From Deltaproteobacteria bacterium (lineage in GTDB: Bacteria; Myxococcota_A; UBA796; UBA2385): 64,000 nt of DNA. Location: the NCBI GenBank assembly GCA_018401435.1, contig JAGYJW010000004.1, forward strand, positions 124,001 through 188,000, in the 5' to 3' direction. Positions 9,926 through 22,872 of this stretch are shown piece by piece (within the stretch, counting starts at the first letter, position 1; the number at the start of each line of letters is the position of its first letter). The position numbers and the translations under genes are program-made. The notes under the pieces were generated by a model that did not search any database, had not been told where the DNA came from, and saw only the letters and a list, made by a program, of their open reading frames with translations.

Positions 9926-11048
9926 TCAGGCCAGGCTGCCGGGATCGGCGTCCTGGCGGGACTTCAGCCCGCGCTGCACGGCCTCGGTGACATGGGCGAG
10001 CTGGCGTTCGACGCTGGCCCGCACAAAGGGCACCTCGTGCCCGGCCTTGCCGGCCCGGATGGCCAGGGCGGTGTGGCGCGCGGACAGGGCGAGGTCGCCG
10101 TCGCCGCGGTCCACGGCGATGCGGGCGGTGAGGTCCAGGGCCAGGGCCCAGGCCCGCCGGCTCTCTTCGGTCAGGGCCTGGTCGGCCGCGGCGTCGAGCA
10201 CCGACTTCAGGCGCGCGGCCCGCGTGTCGTCGTTGAGCTCCAGGGCGCTCTGCAGCGCACCCACCAGCTCGCCGACGGCGGCGGCGCCCACCTCCTCGGT
10301 CAGGCCGAAGAGCAGCTGGTGGCGGCGATCCAGCAGGGGCTCGACATTGCGCAGCGCCGCCTCGTCCAGGGCCTGGGCGTGGTCGCGCATGGGGTCGAGC
10401 AGCCGGGCGCTGGTGATCACGCCAGGGCCCACGAGGTCGGCGAAGTGGGCCCACTCGTGGGGGCGGTTGCCCCCCTCGTCAAAGGCCCGGTCCAGGAAGT
10501 GCAGGGCCACATGGGGGGGTAGCTCGTGCAGATCGTGCCCCCGGCGCGCATCGTAGACCAGCTTCTTGGCGTCGGAGCGGCCGACGTGGCTGTGGTAGCA
10601 GTCCTTCTGCCCGAAGCCCGCCCCGGCGAGCCCGGCGAAGGCCACGGTCTCTTCGGCCCCAAAGGACATCACCATGAAGGGGAACCAGCCCTCGGGGTCG
10701 GGGTAGCCCAGCAGGGTGACCGGGGGCTGGGCCTCCTTGACCTCGGTGGCTAGGGTCCACTGGGTGGGGGCGACCGGCGTGGGCACGTCGACCCCGGTGG
10801 AGCGCAGGCGGTGGGCGGCGGCGGCGGCGAATTTGCGCACATCCTTGTCGCTGGCTTCGGCCAAGGCCGAGCCCACCCGGTCGCCGCTTCATGCGCACGG
10901 CGGCCTCGATGGCGCTGATGGCGACGCGGGTGTCGAGCAGGTCGATGCTGCCGGAGCCGGCATAGAGCCAGTCGCTCGCGGCGTCGTCGGCGGGGCCCTT
11001 CATGAGCTGGGTCACGACGGCGAGGTCGTGCTTGAGGGTCTTGGCCAT
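9926..11048 (-). CDS. Hypothetical protein downstream of maeB, frameshifted
   Basis: The product is unknown, about 373 residues if repaired. The ATG at 11048 lies right after the maeB stop, so both are probably one transcript. The first 55 residues (MAKTLKHDLAVVTQLMKG, then DTRVAISAIEAAVRMK) are in one frame. From about 10885 the coding sequence continues in another frame with VGSALAEASDKDV, so a 1-2 base indel lies in the AAGCGGCGACC stretch. The central part has FPFMVMSFGAEETVAFAGLAG and a His-rich stretch (CYHSHVG, then RPHEWAHFADLVGPG). The C-terminal third is helical. No known motif was identified. Confidence 0.55.
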
Positions 11049-11049
11049 T

Positions 11050-13359
<2,310 letters not shown>

Positions 13360-13438
13360 CGGGTCTCCCGGATCGGTCTGGCCCTGTACCTGCGCGCTCC
13401 TGCATGGGCAACCGCCCCGCCCCCCGAAGGGGACAGGG

Positions 13439-13902
13439 CGGGTCGAAGGTTTCCATAAGCCGGGTTCTGTTCCGCGGTCCGGTCTCCCTCGCCGCGGTGG
13501 GGGTCATTCATCTAGGCCCGCCGTTGCCGACGGGCTCGAGCGGCCTACCCGGAAGCTTCGGGCGGACAGCCCTCAAGCGCTCCACTATTCGGCCTTGCTC
13601 CGGATGGGGTTTGCCTGGCCGACCCTGTCACCAGGGCCGCCGGTGCGCTCTTACCGCACCCTTTCAACCTTGCCGGGGCCCCCGAGGGAGCCCCCCGGCG
13701 CTCACCCCGAGGGGCGCGGCGCGCGGACGCGTACGTGGCGGTCTGCTCTCTGTTGCACTTGCCTGCAGGTCACCCTGACCGGCCGTTGACCGGCATCCTG
13801 TCCTACGGAGCCCGGACTTTCCTCCCGCAGGAGCCGGGGGACGGCTTTGAAGGCCGCCCTCAGCCACCCTGCCGGCGACCTCCTGGTCGCCTTCGACGGC
13901 AG
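13439..13902 (-). ncRNA. rnpB: RNase P RNA (bacterial type A)
   Basis: The minus strand carries the catalytic RNA of ribonuclease P, which matures tRNA 5' ends. The universal sequence GAGGAAAGTCCGGGCTCC lies at 13824-13807. The P4-partner region reads ACAGAACCCGGCTTAT near the 3' end (about 13471-13456). The core CAGGATGCCGGTCAACGGCC and GCAAGTGCAACAGAGAGCAG follow the expected order. The ends pair to form P1: GTCGAAGG (13897-13890) with CCTTCGAC (13449-13442). The exact ends are estimated from that helix. Open frames here are spurious. Confidence 0.95.
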
Positions 13903-13945
13903 CGACCTAAACGCCGGGGGCTGCAGGGGCAAGGGCATCGCGGCT
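13903..13945 (-). promoter_or_regulatory. Possible rnpB promoter
   Basis: Just upstream of the RNase P RNA the minus strand shows TTGCCC, then about 15-16 bases, then TTTAGG, placed so that transcription would begin at the P1 helix. The match to a sigma-70 consensus is partial and the call rests mainly on position. Confidence 0.3.
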
Positions 13946-14022
13946 GGTCACGCATATGCGATGCTTCGGCCGCGCCTGGAGAACCCGACCTGGCCAGTGG
14001 ACTCTTCGGCCGGAAGCGCCCC

Positions 14023-16215
14023 ATGGAGCGGGCGAAGGCTTCGGATTGGAAGAGTGCCGAGGAGCACGCCGAGCTGCTCGCCGAGCTGAAGGCCAGCCGC
14101 ATTCGCCCCAAGGAGGCGATCGAGCTGCTCGGGCTCAACGACGCCGGGCTGCGGCAGGTCGGCGTCGAGAAATTCCTCGATGGCTGCGACGCCGCTTCGG
14201 TGGAGGCCCTCTTTGTGGCCTTGCCGGCGCAGCCCCGCCATGCGGTGGCCTTTGTCAGCCGCCTGGTGCCCTGCATGCCCGAAGACGCCGTGTCCAAGGC
14301 GCTGGAGAAGCTGATCCGCGACTCGGTGGCCGGTCGCAGCGCATGGGCTGGCAGCTCGCCCTGGAGTCCCGGGGTCCCAGCCGCGAGCGGTGGTTGCAGC
14401 GCGCCTTGGACGAGGCGCCCGGGTCGGTGCGCCTGAGCGCCCTGCGGGGGCTGGTTCACGATGGCCGCGTCCAGGCCATGCTCGAGCGGCTGATCGAGCG
14501 GGCCAAGGGGGAAGGGGAGCTGGCGGCCGTGGCCCTGGAGGCCGTGCTGCCCTTGCCCGACCCCCGGGTCTCTGCCCTGATGATGGACCGCTTCGCCCAT
14601 GGCGACGCCGCCACCCGGGACCGGGCCGCCCGCTACCTGCGCGAGGCCGCCGCCCGCGACCCCAAGACCACCCGGACCCGCTTGTTGGCCCTGCTGGGCG
14701 AGGGCGATGACGGCACGCGGCGCCTGAGCATCGAGATCCTGCTGGAGACCGGCAAGAGCGACGAGGTGCTGCTCGACATCCTCGAATATAGCAAGGAAAT
14801 ATAGCAAGGAGCTGGTGGGCTGGTTGCGCAGCCGCATCCTCGAGACGGTGCAGACCTTTGGCGCCCAGCTGCTCGAACCCGCGCTGGCCCTGCTCGACCA
14901 CCCCGAAGAGCCCATCCGCACCAGCGCCCTGGTCCTGGCCGAACAATTCAACGACCCCCGGGTGGTGCCGCCGGTGGCGCGCCTGCTCAAGTCCGAGGAC
15001 TGGTGGCTGCGCATCACCGCATGCGACACCCTGGGTCGCATCGGCTCCGAGGACGCGGTGCCGGCGCTCGTGGCGGGGTTGGACGACGAAGACACGCGCT
15101 GGGCGGCCATTGATGCCTTGGCGCAGATCGGTTCGCCCACCGCCTTGACCCACCTCACCAAGCAGCTGCGGGACCGCCGCCCCGACGTGCGCAGCGAGCA
15201 GCTGAACAAGCCCATTGACAAGCTGCTGGCGAAGAACCGCGAGATGGGCGCCAGCGACCTGCACCTGACGGTGGGTGAGCCCCCCTTGCTGCGCGTCAAC
15301 GGGCGGCTGGAGCGGGTGGAGGGCTGGCCCGCCCTCTCTGCAAAATCCACCCAGAGCGCCGTGATGGGGCTGCTCTCCGACAAGCAGCGCAGGCACTTCG
15401 AGGAGGAGGGCGAGCTGGACTTCTGCTATGCCATCCCCGAGGTGGGTCGCTACCGCACCAACGCCTACACCCAACGCAAGGGCATCGGCGCGGCCTTCCG
15501 GGTGATTCCCAACATCCCGCCCACCTTTGCCGATATTCGGCTGCCCGGGCGGCTGACGGAGCTGCTGGACTACCACCAGGGCCTGATCATGGTGTCCGGG
15601 CCGGCCTCCTCGGGCAAGTCCACCACCCTGGCCGCCATCATCAACCTGATCAACGAGGCCCGGTCCACCCACGTCATCACCCTCGAAGACCCCATCGAGT
15701 TCGTGCACCCCGTCAAGACCGCCTTGGTGAACCAGCGCGAGGTGGGCAAACACACCGAGAGCTTCGGCCGGGCCTTGCGCGGCGCCTTGCGACAGGACCC
15801 CGATGTGATCATGGTCGGCGAGATGCGCGACCCCGAGACCATCCGCATGGCCTTGGAGGCATCGGAGACCGGGCACCTTGTCATCGCCACCATGCACACC
15901 ACCTCGGCCATCCAGACGGTGGAGCGCCTGGTCCAGAGCTTCCCTCCCGACGAGCAGCCCCAGGTGCGCATGTCCTTGTCCGAGTCGCTGAAGTGGGTGG
16001 TCTGCCAGTCGCTGATCCCAAGGGCCGATGGCGTGGGGCGGGTGGCCGTCTTCGAGCTGCTCAAGAACACATTCAGCGTGGGCAGCCCCGAGACGGCCTG
16101 GATGCGGGCAGAGCAGCCCGACGCCTTCGCCGCCTTGTGCGCGCCCCGCTTCATTCAGAACCAGTCCAACCCCGGCGAGGCCCCCGACAGCCCCGTGGAG
16201 GAGACCCCCGCATGA
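14023..16215 (+). pseudogene. HEAT-repeat/PilT fusion ATPase, disrupted by a frameshift and a 13-bp duplication
   Basis: If repaired this is about a 725-residue protein. The N-terminal 400 residues are HEAT-like helical pairs (for example ALDEAPGSVRLSALRGLV, then DWWLRITACDTLGRIGSEDA). They are followed by a PilT-family secretion/twitching ATPase starting at EMGASDLHLTVGEPPLLRVN. The ATPase has Walker A GPASSGKST, the Asp-box ITLEDPIEF, Walker B DPDVIMVGEMRD and the His-box HLVIATMHT. PilT drives type IV pilus retraction at the inner-membrane base. The frame changes near 14335 and again at the tandem duplication at 14785, which puts a TAG at 14802. The C-terminus also looks unusual: after GRVAVFELLKNTFSVGS, the usual LIRE...GM.T tail is replaced by an Ala/Pro-rich end. 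The stop overlaps the next ATG (ATGA). The GGAAG before ATG 14023 supports the start. Confidence 0.75.
14785..14810. repeat. 13-bp perfect tandem duplication breaking the HEAT-PilT frame
   Basis: AATATAGCAAGGA occurs twice head to tail (14785-14797 and 14798-14810). With one copy the frame reads LEYSKELVGWLRSR without interruption. With two it hits TAG at 14802 and shifts frame. It is a direct, simple explanation of the break. Confidence 0.95.
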
Positions 16216-16666
16216 GCACCGAGACGGCCCCGCGGGCCCCCGCCCACGCCGTCGTGGCACCTTGCATACCAACTCAGCGTCCAAGACCATGGACCGCATC
16301 ATCAACGTCTTCCCCAGCGACCGGCAGGAGGGTGTGCGCCAGGTGCTGGCCACGGTGGTCCAGGCCGTGCTCAGCCAGCAGCTGTTGCGGCGGAAGAAGG
16401 GCGGCCGGGTGGCGGCCCTGGAGGTGATGTTCGGCTCGCCCACCTTGGCCTCCCTCATCCGCGAGGGCAAGACCACCCAAATCAAGGGCTACATCAGCAC
16501 CGGCAAGCGTCGCGGCATGATCGGCATGGACAACAGCCTGCGCACGCTCTTTCTCGACGGCGACATCGAGGCCGAGGCCGCGTTGGAGAAGGCGCTGGAC
16601 AAGGACGAGATGCGCAGCTGGCTGGCCGAGCAGGGCCAGGAGCTGGAGGCCGACGACGGGGCCTGA
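16212..16666 (+). pseudogene. Second PilT-family ATPase, internal core missing
   Basis: An ATG overlapping the previous stop starts MSTETAPRAPAHAVV. After only about 45 bases the reading jumps, in another frame, to the C-terminal third of a PilT ATPase. That part begins at GTLHTNSASKTMDRIINVFP (the His-box) and continues with ALEVMFGSPTLASLIREGKT and RRGMIGMDNSLRTLF. The whole N-terminal PAS-like domain, Walker A, Asp-box and Walker B, roughly 220 residues, are absent. It cannot hydrolyse ATP as it stands. Either a deletion has cored out a real second pilT, or the assembler collapsed two similar pilT copies. The tail is otherwise well conserved, favouring a recent event. Confidence 0.8.
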
Positions 16667-16675
16667 GCGCGCGGA

Positions 16676-17410
16676 TCAGTCCCCGTCTTCGTCTTCGGGG
16701 GGCGGGGTCTCGCGGGCCTCGTAGAGGAAGGCGCCGCAGCCGCGACAATTGTGCAGCCGGTCGGCGCCGCCGCTGACGTCCACCAGGGCCTGGGGGGGGG
16801 CCTCCATATGGCAGCTCTCGCAGACCCCATCGATGAGGTCGACCACGGGGGTGACCCCCTTGGTGCGCAGGTCGTTGTAGCGACTGCGGGTGTGCGCGGG
16901 CACGGCGGCTGCGCGCTCGGCCTGTACCGGCTTCAGCGCGCCATAGCGTTCGGAGATCTCGGCCCGGCGGGTGCCCTGCTTGGACCGGGCATTTTCGAGG
17001 CGGAGGTTGCCCTCGTAGCGGCGGGCCTTGAGGGTCTCGCGGTCGGCCTCCAGCTTCTCGCGGCGCTCCATCTGCTCCAGCAGCAGGGTCTCGTTGTCGT
17101 CGGCCAGGGCGATCAGGGATTCGAGCTGGTGCTGGGCCAGCGCGAAGTCCGGGGCCCGGCCCTCGTCGATCAGGGCGCGGGTGCGGTCCCGTTTCTGCAC
17201 ATAATCGTCCACCTTGCGGGCCAGCAGGCCCTCGGCGTGGCGGGCCGCTTGGATGGCGGCGTCCAAGGCCACCGCCGCAGCATCCATTTCGGCGTTGCGG
17301 GCCTGCTGGGTGCGAACGGCCTCGGCCAGGGCGGCGGCCTCGGCCTTCAGCGCGTCCATCTCGAAGTCCACACGGTAGAGGTCGTGCAGGTCGAGCAAGG
17401 TCTGGTTCAA
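16676..17410 (-). CDS. Coiled-coil protein with C4 zinc ribbon (DUF164/CdsZ-like)
   Basis: This cytoplasmic protein has 244 residues. The first 190 residues form a long Ala/Glu/Arg coiled-coil hairpin (LEADRETLKARRYEGNLRLE is one part). The C-terminus is a zinc ribbon with two CxxC pairs, CESCHMEAPPQ and HNCRGCGAFLY, followed by an acidic tail. The family is widespread in bacteria, and its precise role is not settled. A TTG at 17410 preceded by GGAG is the likely start. The gene follows rpoD and a tRNA on the same strand, leaving about 60 bases after the tRNA. Confidence 0.85.
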   Translation of the reverse strand: MNQTLLDLHDLYRVDFEMDALKAEAAALAEAVRTQQARNAEMDAAAVALDAAIQAARHAEGLLARKVDDYVQKRDRTRALIDEGRAPDFALAQHQLESLIALADDNETLLLEQMERREKLEADRETLKARRYEGNLRLENARSKQGTRRAEISERYGALKPVQAERAAAVPAHTRSRYNDLRTKGVTPVVDLIDGVCESCHMEAPPQALVDVSGGADRLHNCRGCGAFLYEARETPPPEDEDGD

Positions 17411-17469
17411 GCGGACTCCGGGAGCGGCGCCGGTCTGGCGCCTGTCGGAGTGTAGCGGAGGAGGCGGGG

Positions 17470-17543
17470 TGGGCCCACCAGGACTTGAACCTGGGACCCT
17501 CCGGTTATGAGCCGGGTGCTCTGACCAACTGAGCTATAGGCCC
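17470..17543 (-). tRNA. tRNA with anticodon CAT (Ile2 or elongator Met)
   Basis: The minus strand folds as a tRNA of 74 bases. The acceptor stem is GGGCCTA/TGGGCCC, the D arm GCTC...GAGC, the anticodon loop CTCATAA with CAT at positions 34-36, and the T arm CCAGG-TTCAAGT-CCTGG. The discriminator is A and CCA is not encoded. There is one C-A mismatch at the top of the anticodon stem. The GGGCCTA acceptor end resembles isoleucine tRNAs, where C34 would be modified to lysidine, but elongator Met cannot be excluded. It lies 24 bases after rpoD on the same strand and may be cut from that transcript. Confidence 0.93.
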
Positions 17544-17567
17544 CGATGGGTGCTCCCTCCAGCGGGA

Positions 17568-19292
<1,725 letters not shown>

Positions 19293-19472
19293 GTGACAGC
19301 CTCGGGCCGGAATGGTGGTTGGGGATCGCGTTCGGTCGTGCGTCGCAGAGAGCGAAGGCGGCGCGGCGGTTGGCCTGACGAACCCACTAATGTGTCAAGC
19401 TGCCCGGGGAACAGGGTGGCTGCAAGTGAGATCGGGCTTTCCAGGTCGCGGGGGAGTCGGAGGGGCCGGGAG

Positions 19473-21257
19473 TCAGGGGGGGCCGCTGCGGCCCTTGCGC
19501 TTCAACGAGCCCATGCTGCGTTGAAGCTCCTGACGTTGTCGTAACAAGTCCAGTCTTGACATGTCATCGCCTGTTCCGCAAGCGGCCAGGCGCTGCTCGA
19601 TTTGCGAGATTTCGGCCCTTATCTGGTTCTGCAGCAGGCGATCGAGGATCTGTCGGGCGGCGGGGGCGGCCTGTTCGGCCGAATAGAGGCCCTCGCGCGC
19701 CGCGGCCGCGCGCAAGATGCGCGCAAGCTCGGGATCCTGGGTGGCTTCCATGACCTCGGGCAAGTTCTTCTGCTCCAGCAGCATCGCGATGGCGAGGAGG
19801 GCGGACTCCCGGCGGGTGACCAGGGTGGGTTCGATCTCGGCGATGATCTCGGCGACCTGGGCGGGGTGGTGCAGAACCAGCCAGAGCAGGTGGTTGAGTT
19901 CGACCGTGCCCCGCCACTGGGCGGGCGGGCGCTGGGCCCCCGGTGCCGGGGTGGGCGTGGACTGGCCGATGGCCTCGTTGATGGCACGGGGGTCCATCCA
20001 CAAGGCGCGCTGCAGGCGGGATGCGATCGGATCGCGGGATTCGGGTGGGTAGAGCCGCACCACCGGGGCGAGGTCTCGCAGCACCGACGATCGGCCGCCG
20101 GGGGTGGTGCCATGGCGCTCCATCGCCCGGCGCAGGACCAGCTCGAAGAGGGGCTCGGCCTTGCCCAGGGCGGCCTCGAAGGCCTCGGCCCCCTGCTCTT
20201 GCACGAAGTCGTCGGGGTCCTTGGCGCCATCGAGGGTGAGGCGGCGGGGCTCGATGCCCACCCCCAGAAAGACCTCCATGGAGCGCACGGCCGCCCGCTC
20301 ACCGGCCTCGTCCGAGTCGAAGAGGGCGACCACGGTGCGGGTGAGGGTGCGAACGGCGCGGGCGTGTTCGGCAGTCAGCGCCGTGCCGCAGGTGGCCACG
20401 CTCTCTTGGAAGCCCGCCTGGTGCAGGCTGAGCACGTCGAAGTAGCCCTCGACCACCAACATGCGGCCCTTGCGTTGGATGGCCGTGCGCGCCTGGCGCA
20501 GGCCAAAGAGCACGCTGGACTTCTTGTAGATGGGCGTCTCTGGCGAATTCACGTATTTGGGGGCGTCGGCGCGCGCCCCGGGCAGCACCCGCCCGCCAAA
20601 GGCCACCACCCGGCCGCGGGGGTCTTCGATGGGCAGCAGGATGCGGTCGCGAAAGAGGTCATAGGCGCCCCGGTCCCGGCCGCCGCCCTCGCGGGCCTTG
20701 GCCAGGCCGGCGCTGACGGCGAGGTCGGCGGGAACGCCTTTGCTGTGCAGGAAGTTGAGCAGGCCGTCCCAGCTCTCCGGCGCGTAGCCCACCCGCCAGG
20801 TGTTGAGGGTGTCGGCGCTCATGCCCCGGCTGGCGAGGTATTCCCGAGCCAGCTTGCCCTCGGGGCGGGTCTGCAGGTTGGACTGGAACCAGCCGGCGGC
20901 CAGCTCGCAGACCTCGTGCAGGTCGGCCCGGGCCCGGATGCGCTTGCGCTCATCCGCGCTCAGCTCGCGGTCCTCAATCTGGATGCCCGCCCCAGCCGCG
21001 AGCTCCTTGACCACGTCGGCAAAGGGGATGCCACGCGTCTTCTCGATGAACTTGAAGACGTCGCCGCCCTCTCCACAGCCAAAGCAATGGTAGATGCCCT
21101 TGTGGGGGACCACGCTGAAGCTGGGGCTCTTCTCCTGGTGGAAGGGGCAGAGGCCCATCAGGCTGGCGCCCTTGCGCTGCAGCGTGACCACCTGGGAGAC
21201 CACCTCGACGATGTCGGTGCGCTCGCGGATGGCTTCGATGATGTCCCGGGAGATCAC
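19473..21257 (-). CDS. dnaG: DNA primase DnaG (in frame with murA, no stop between)
   Basis: This primase makes RNA primers at the replication fork. Counting from a possible GTG at 21257 it has 594 residues, normal for the family, and begins with the typical [20 protein letters not shown]. The zinc ribbon is [11 protein letters not shown] with [10 protein letters not shown] (Cys37, His40, Cys58, Cys61). The TOPRIM core has [15 protein letters not shown] and [13 protein letters not shown] with its acidic metal ligands. The C-terminal helicase-binding region is helical. The frame runs open without a stop into the upstream murA, so a MurA-DnaG fusion of 1055 residues is what the sequence literally encodes. 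Whether the GTG is used is unknown; the upstream GGGTGGG is a weak ribosome site. Confidence 0.9.
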   Translation of the reverse strand: MISRDIIEAIRERTDIVEVVSQVVTLQRKGASLMGLCPFHQEKSPSFSVVPHKGIYHCFGCGEGGDVFKFIEKTRGIPFADVVKELAAGAGIQIEDRELSADERKRIRARADLHEVCELAAGWFQSNLQTRPEGKLAREYLASRGMSADTLNTWRVGYAPESWDGLLNFLHSKGVPADLAVSAGLAKAREGGGRDRGAYDLFRDRILLPIEDPRGRVVAFGGRVLPGARADAPKYVNSPETPIYKKSSVLFGLRQARTAIQRKGRMLVVEGYFDVLSLHQAGFQESVATCGTALTAEHARAVRTLTRTVVALFDSDEAGERAAVRSMEVFLGVGIEPRRLTLDGAKDPDDFVQEQGAEAFEAALGKAEPLFELVLRRAMERHGTTPGGRSSVLRDLAPVVRLYPPESRDPIASRLQRALWMDPRAINEAIGQSTPTPAPGAQRPPAQWRGTVELNHLLWLVLHHPAQVAEIIAEIEPTLVTRRESALLAIAMLLEQKNLPEVMEATQDPELARILRAAAAREGLYSAEQAAPAARQILDRLLQNQIRAEISQIEQRLAACGTGDDMSRLDLLRQRQELQRSMGSLKRKGRSGPP

Positions 21258-22640
21258 GCGCGCGCCCACCCTGGGCCGCCAAGGGGAGCGGCCCGGGGGC
21301 TGCTTGCCCGCGGCGAGGCGCTGCGCCGCCGTGGCCAGGCTGCCGCTGCGCACCCGCATGTCGTCGGGCACCCGCGAGACCCGGGCGCCCAGGGCCGCGA
21401 GCTTGTCGTCCAGGCGCTCGTAGCCGCGATCGAGGTGGTAGAGCCGGAGGATCTCGGTCTGGCCCTGGGCGGCCAGGCCCGCGAGCACCAAGGAGGCGCT
21501 GGCCCGCAGGTCGGTGGCCATGACGGTGGCGCCCTTGAGGCCCGCGCTGCCATCAATGAAGGCGCAGTGGCCGTCGATGTGGATGTTGGCGCCCAGCCGC
21601 AGCAGCTCGGCGACATGCATGAAGCGGTTCTCGAAGATGGTCTCGCAGATCTCGCTCTTGCCGCCCGCGACGGTCATCAGGGCCATCCACTGGGCCTGCA
21701 TATCGGTGGGGAAGCCGGGGTGGGGCTGGGTCTCGATGTCCACCGGCAGGAGCGGGCCGCTGCGCCGCACCCGCACGCGGTCCTCGCCCACATCCACGGT
21801 GCAACCCGCCGCCCGCAAGGCGATCAGCAGGGGGCTGAGGTCGTCGGGGCGCAGGCGGGTGACGGTGACGTCGCCGCCGGTGATGGCCGCAGCGACCAGG
21901 TAGGTGCCGGCCTCGATGCGGTCGGGCAGGATGCTGTAGGGCTGCCGGGCGGGGCGCAGGGCCGGCACGCCGTCGACTTCGAGGGTGGCGGTGCCCTCGC
22001 CGGTGATGCGGGCGCCCATGGCACGCAAGAAGCGCGCGAGATCGACGATCTCGGGTTCGCGGGCGGCGTTGTGGATGACGCTGGTGCCATCTGCGAGAAC
22101 GGCCGCCATCAGGATGTTTTCGGTGCCGGTGACCGTGGGCACATCCAGGTGGATCTCGGCCCCGCGCAGGTGGTCGACCGTCCCGTGCACATAGCCCTGG
22201 GCGAGCTCGAAGCGGCAGCCGAGGGCCTCGAGGCCCTTGAGGTGCTGGTCGATGGGGCGCACGCCAATGGCGCAGCCGCCGGGCAAGGACACCCGCGCCG
22301 CGCCGCAGCGTGCCAACAGCGGGCCCAGGGCGAGCACGCTGGCCCGCATCTTGCGAACGAGGTCGTAGGGGGCCTCGTTGAAGGCGACCCGGGTGGTGTC
22401 CAGGCGCACCCGCTGGCCGAAGCTCTGGCCGTCGGGTTCGGGCACCAGCGAGGGGCAACCCAGGCGCCCCAGCAGGGACAGGGTGGTCGAGACGTCCACC
22501 AGGTCGGGGATGTTGTCCAGCTCGTGCTCACCCGGGGCCAGCAGGGTGGAGATGAGGATGGGCAGCGCGGCGTTCTTTGCGCCGCTGGCCGGGACTTCGC
22601 CGCGCAGGGCGATGCCGCCTTCGATGACGAGCTTTTCCAT
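21258..22640 (-). CDS. murA: UDP-N-acetylglucosamine 1-carboxyvinyltransferase (N-terminal part of a MurA-DnaG open frame)
   Basis: MurA transfers enolpyruvate from PEP to UDP-GlcNAc, the first committed step of peptidoglycan synthesis. The N-terminus [20 protein letters not shown], with KNAALPIL after it, is canonical. The catalytic Cys sits in [20 protein letters not shown]. The C-terminal lobe has [16 protein letters not shown] and the end [21 protein letters not shown] normal MurA would stop soon after this. Here about 35 further residues (Arg/Ala/Gly/Pro-rich) run without stop into DnaG. The ATG at 22640 is secure. The enzyme acts in the cytoplasm and is the target of fosfomycin; the sensitive Cys is present. 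Confidence 0.93.
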
Positions 22641-22872
22641 GGAGGACTCGGGTGCGGAGGGGAGGGTTCGGGGAGGGAGAGGATGCGGGCTCGAGGGGGA
22701 TTCGAGCGCGACGCAGAGACCCCGAGGCGGGTGCGGTTGGCCCTCCGGGCGAGGAGCCGGCCGTCTTTGCATCGTAATGGACTGGGTCCCACCCCGGCAA
22801 TACGCAAGCTCCATGCCAGGTCGCGGCGCGGTGGAGTGCCCGGCTACAGGCCGGTCACGATACGATGCTGTC

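Noticed and set aside
13439-13902. Protein-coding frames over the rnpB region
   Set aside because: The conserved RNase P RNA motifs and the P1 helix explain the sequence.
14023-14810. Programmed ribosomal frameshift in the HEAT-PilT gene
   Set aside because: The break is fully explained by a 13-bp tandem duplication, and no slippery site or pseudoknot is evident.
19371-19398. Full sigma-70 promoter for rpoD
   Set aside because: TTGACA is present but no acceptable -10 sits 16-18 bases away.
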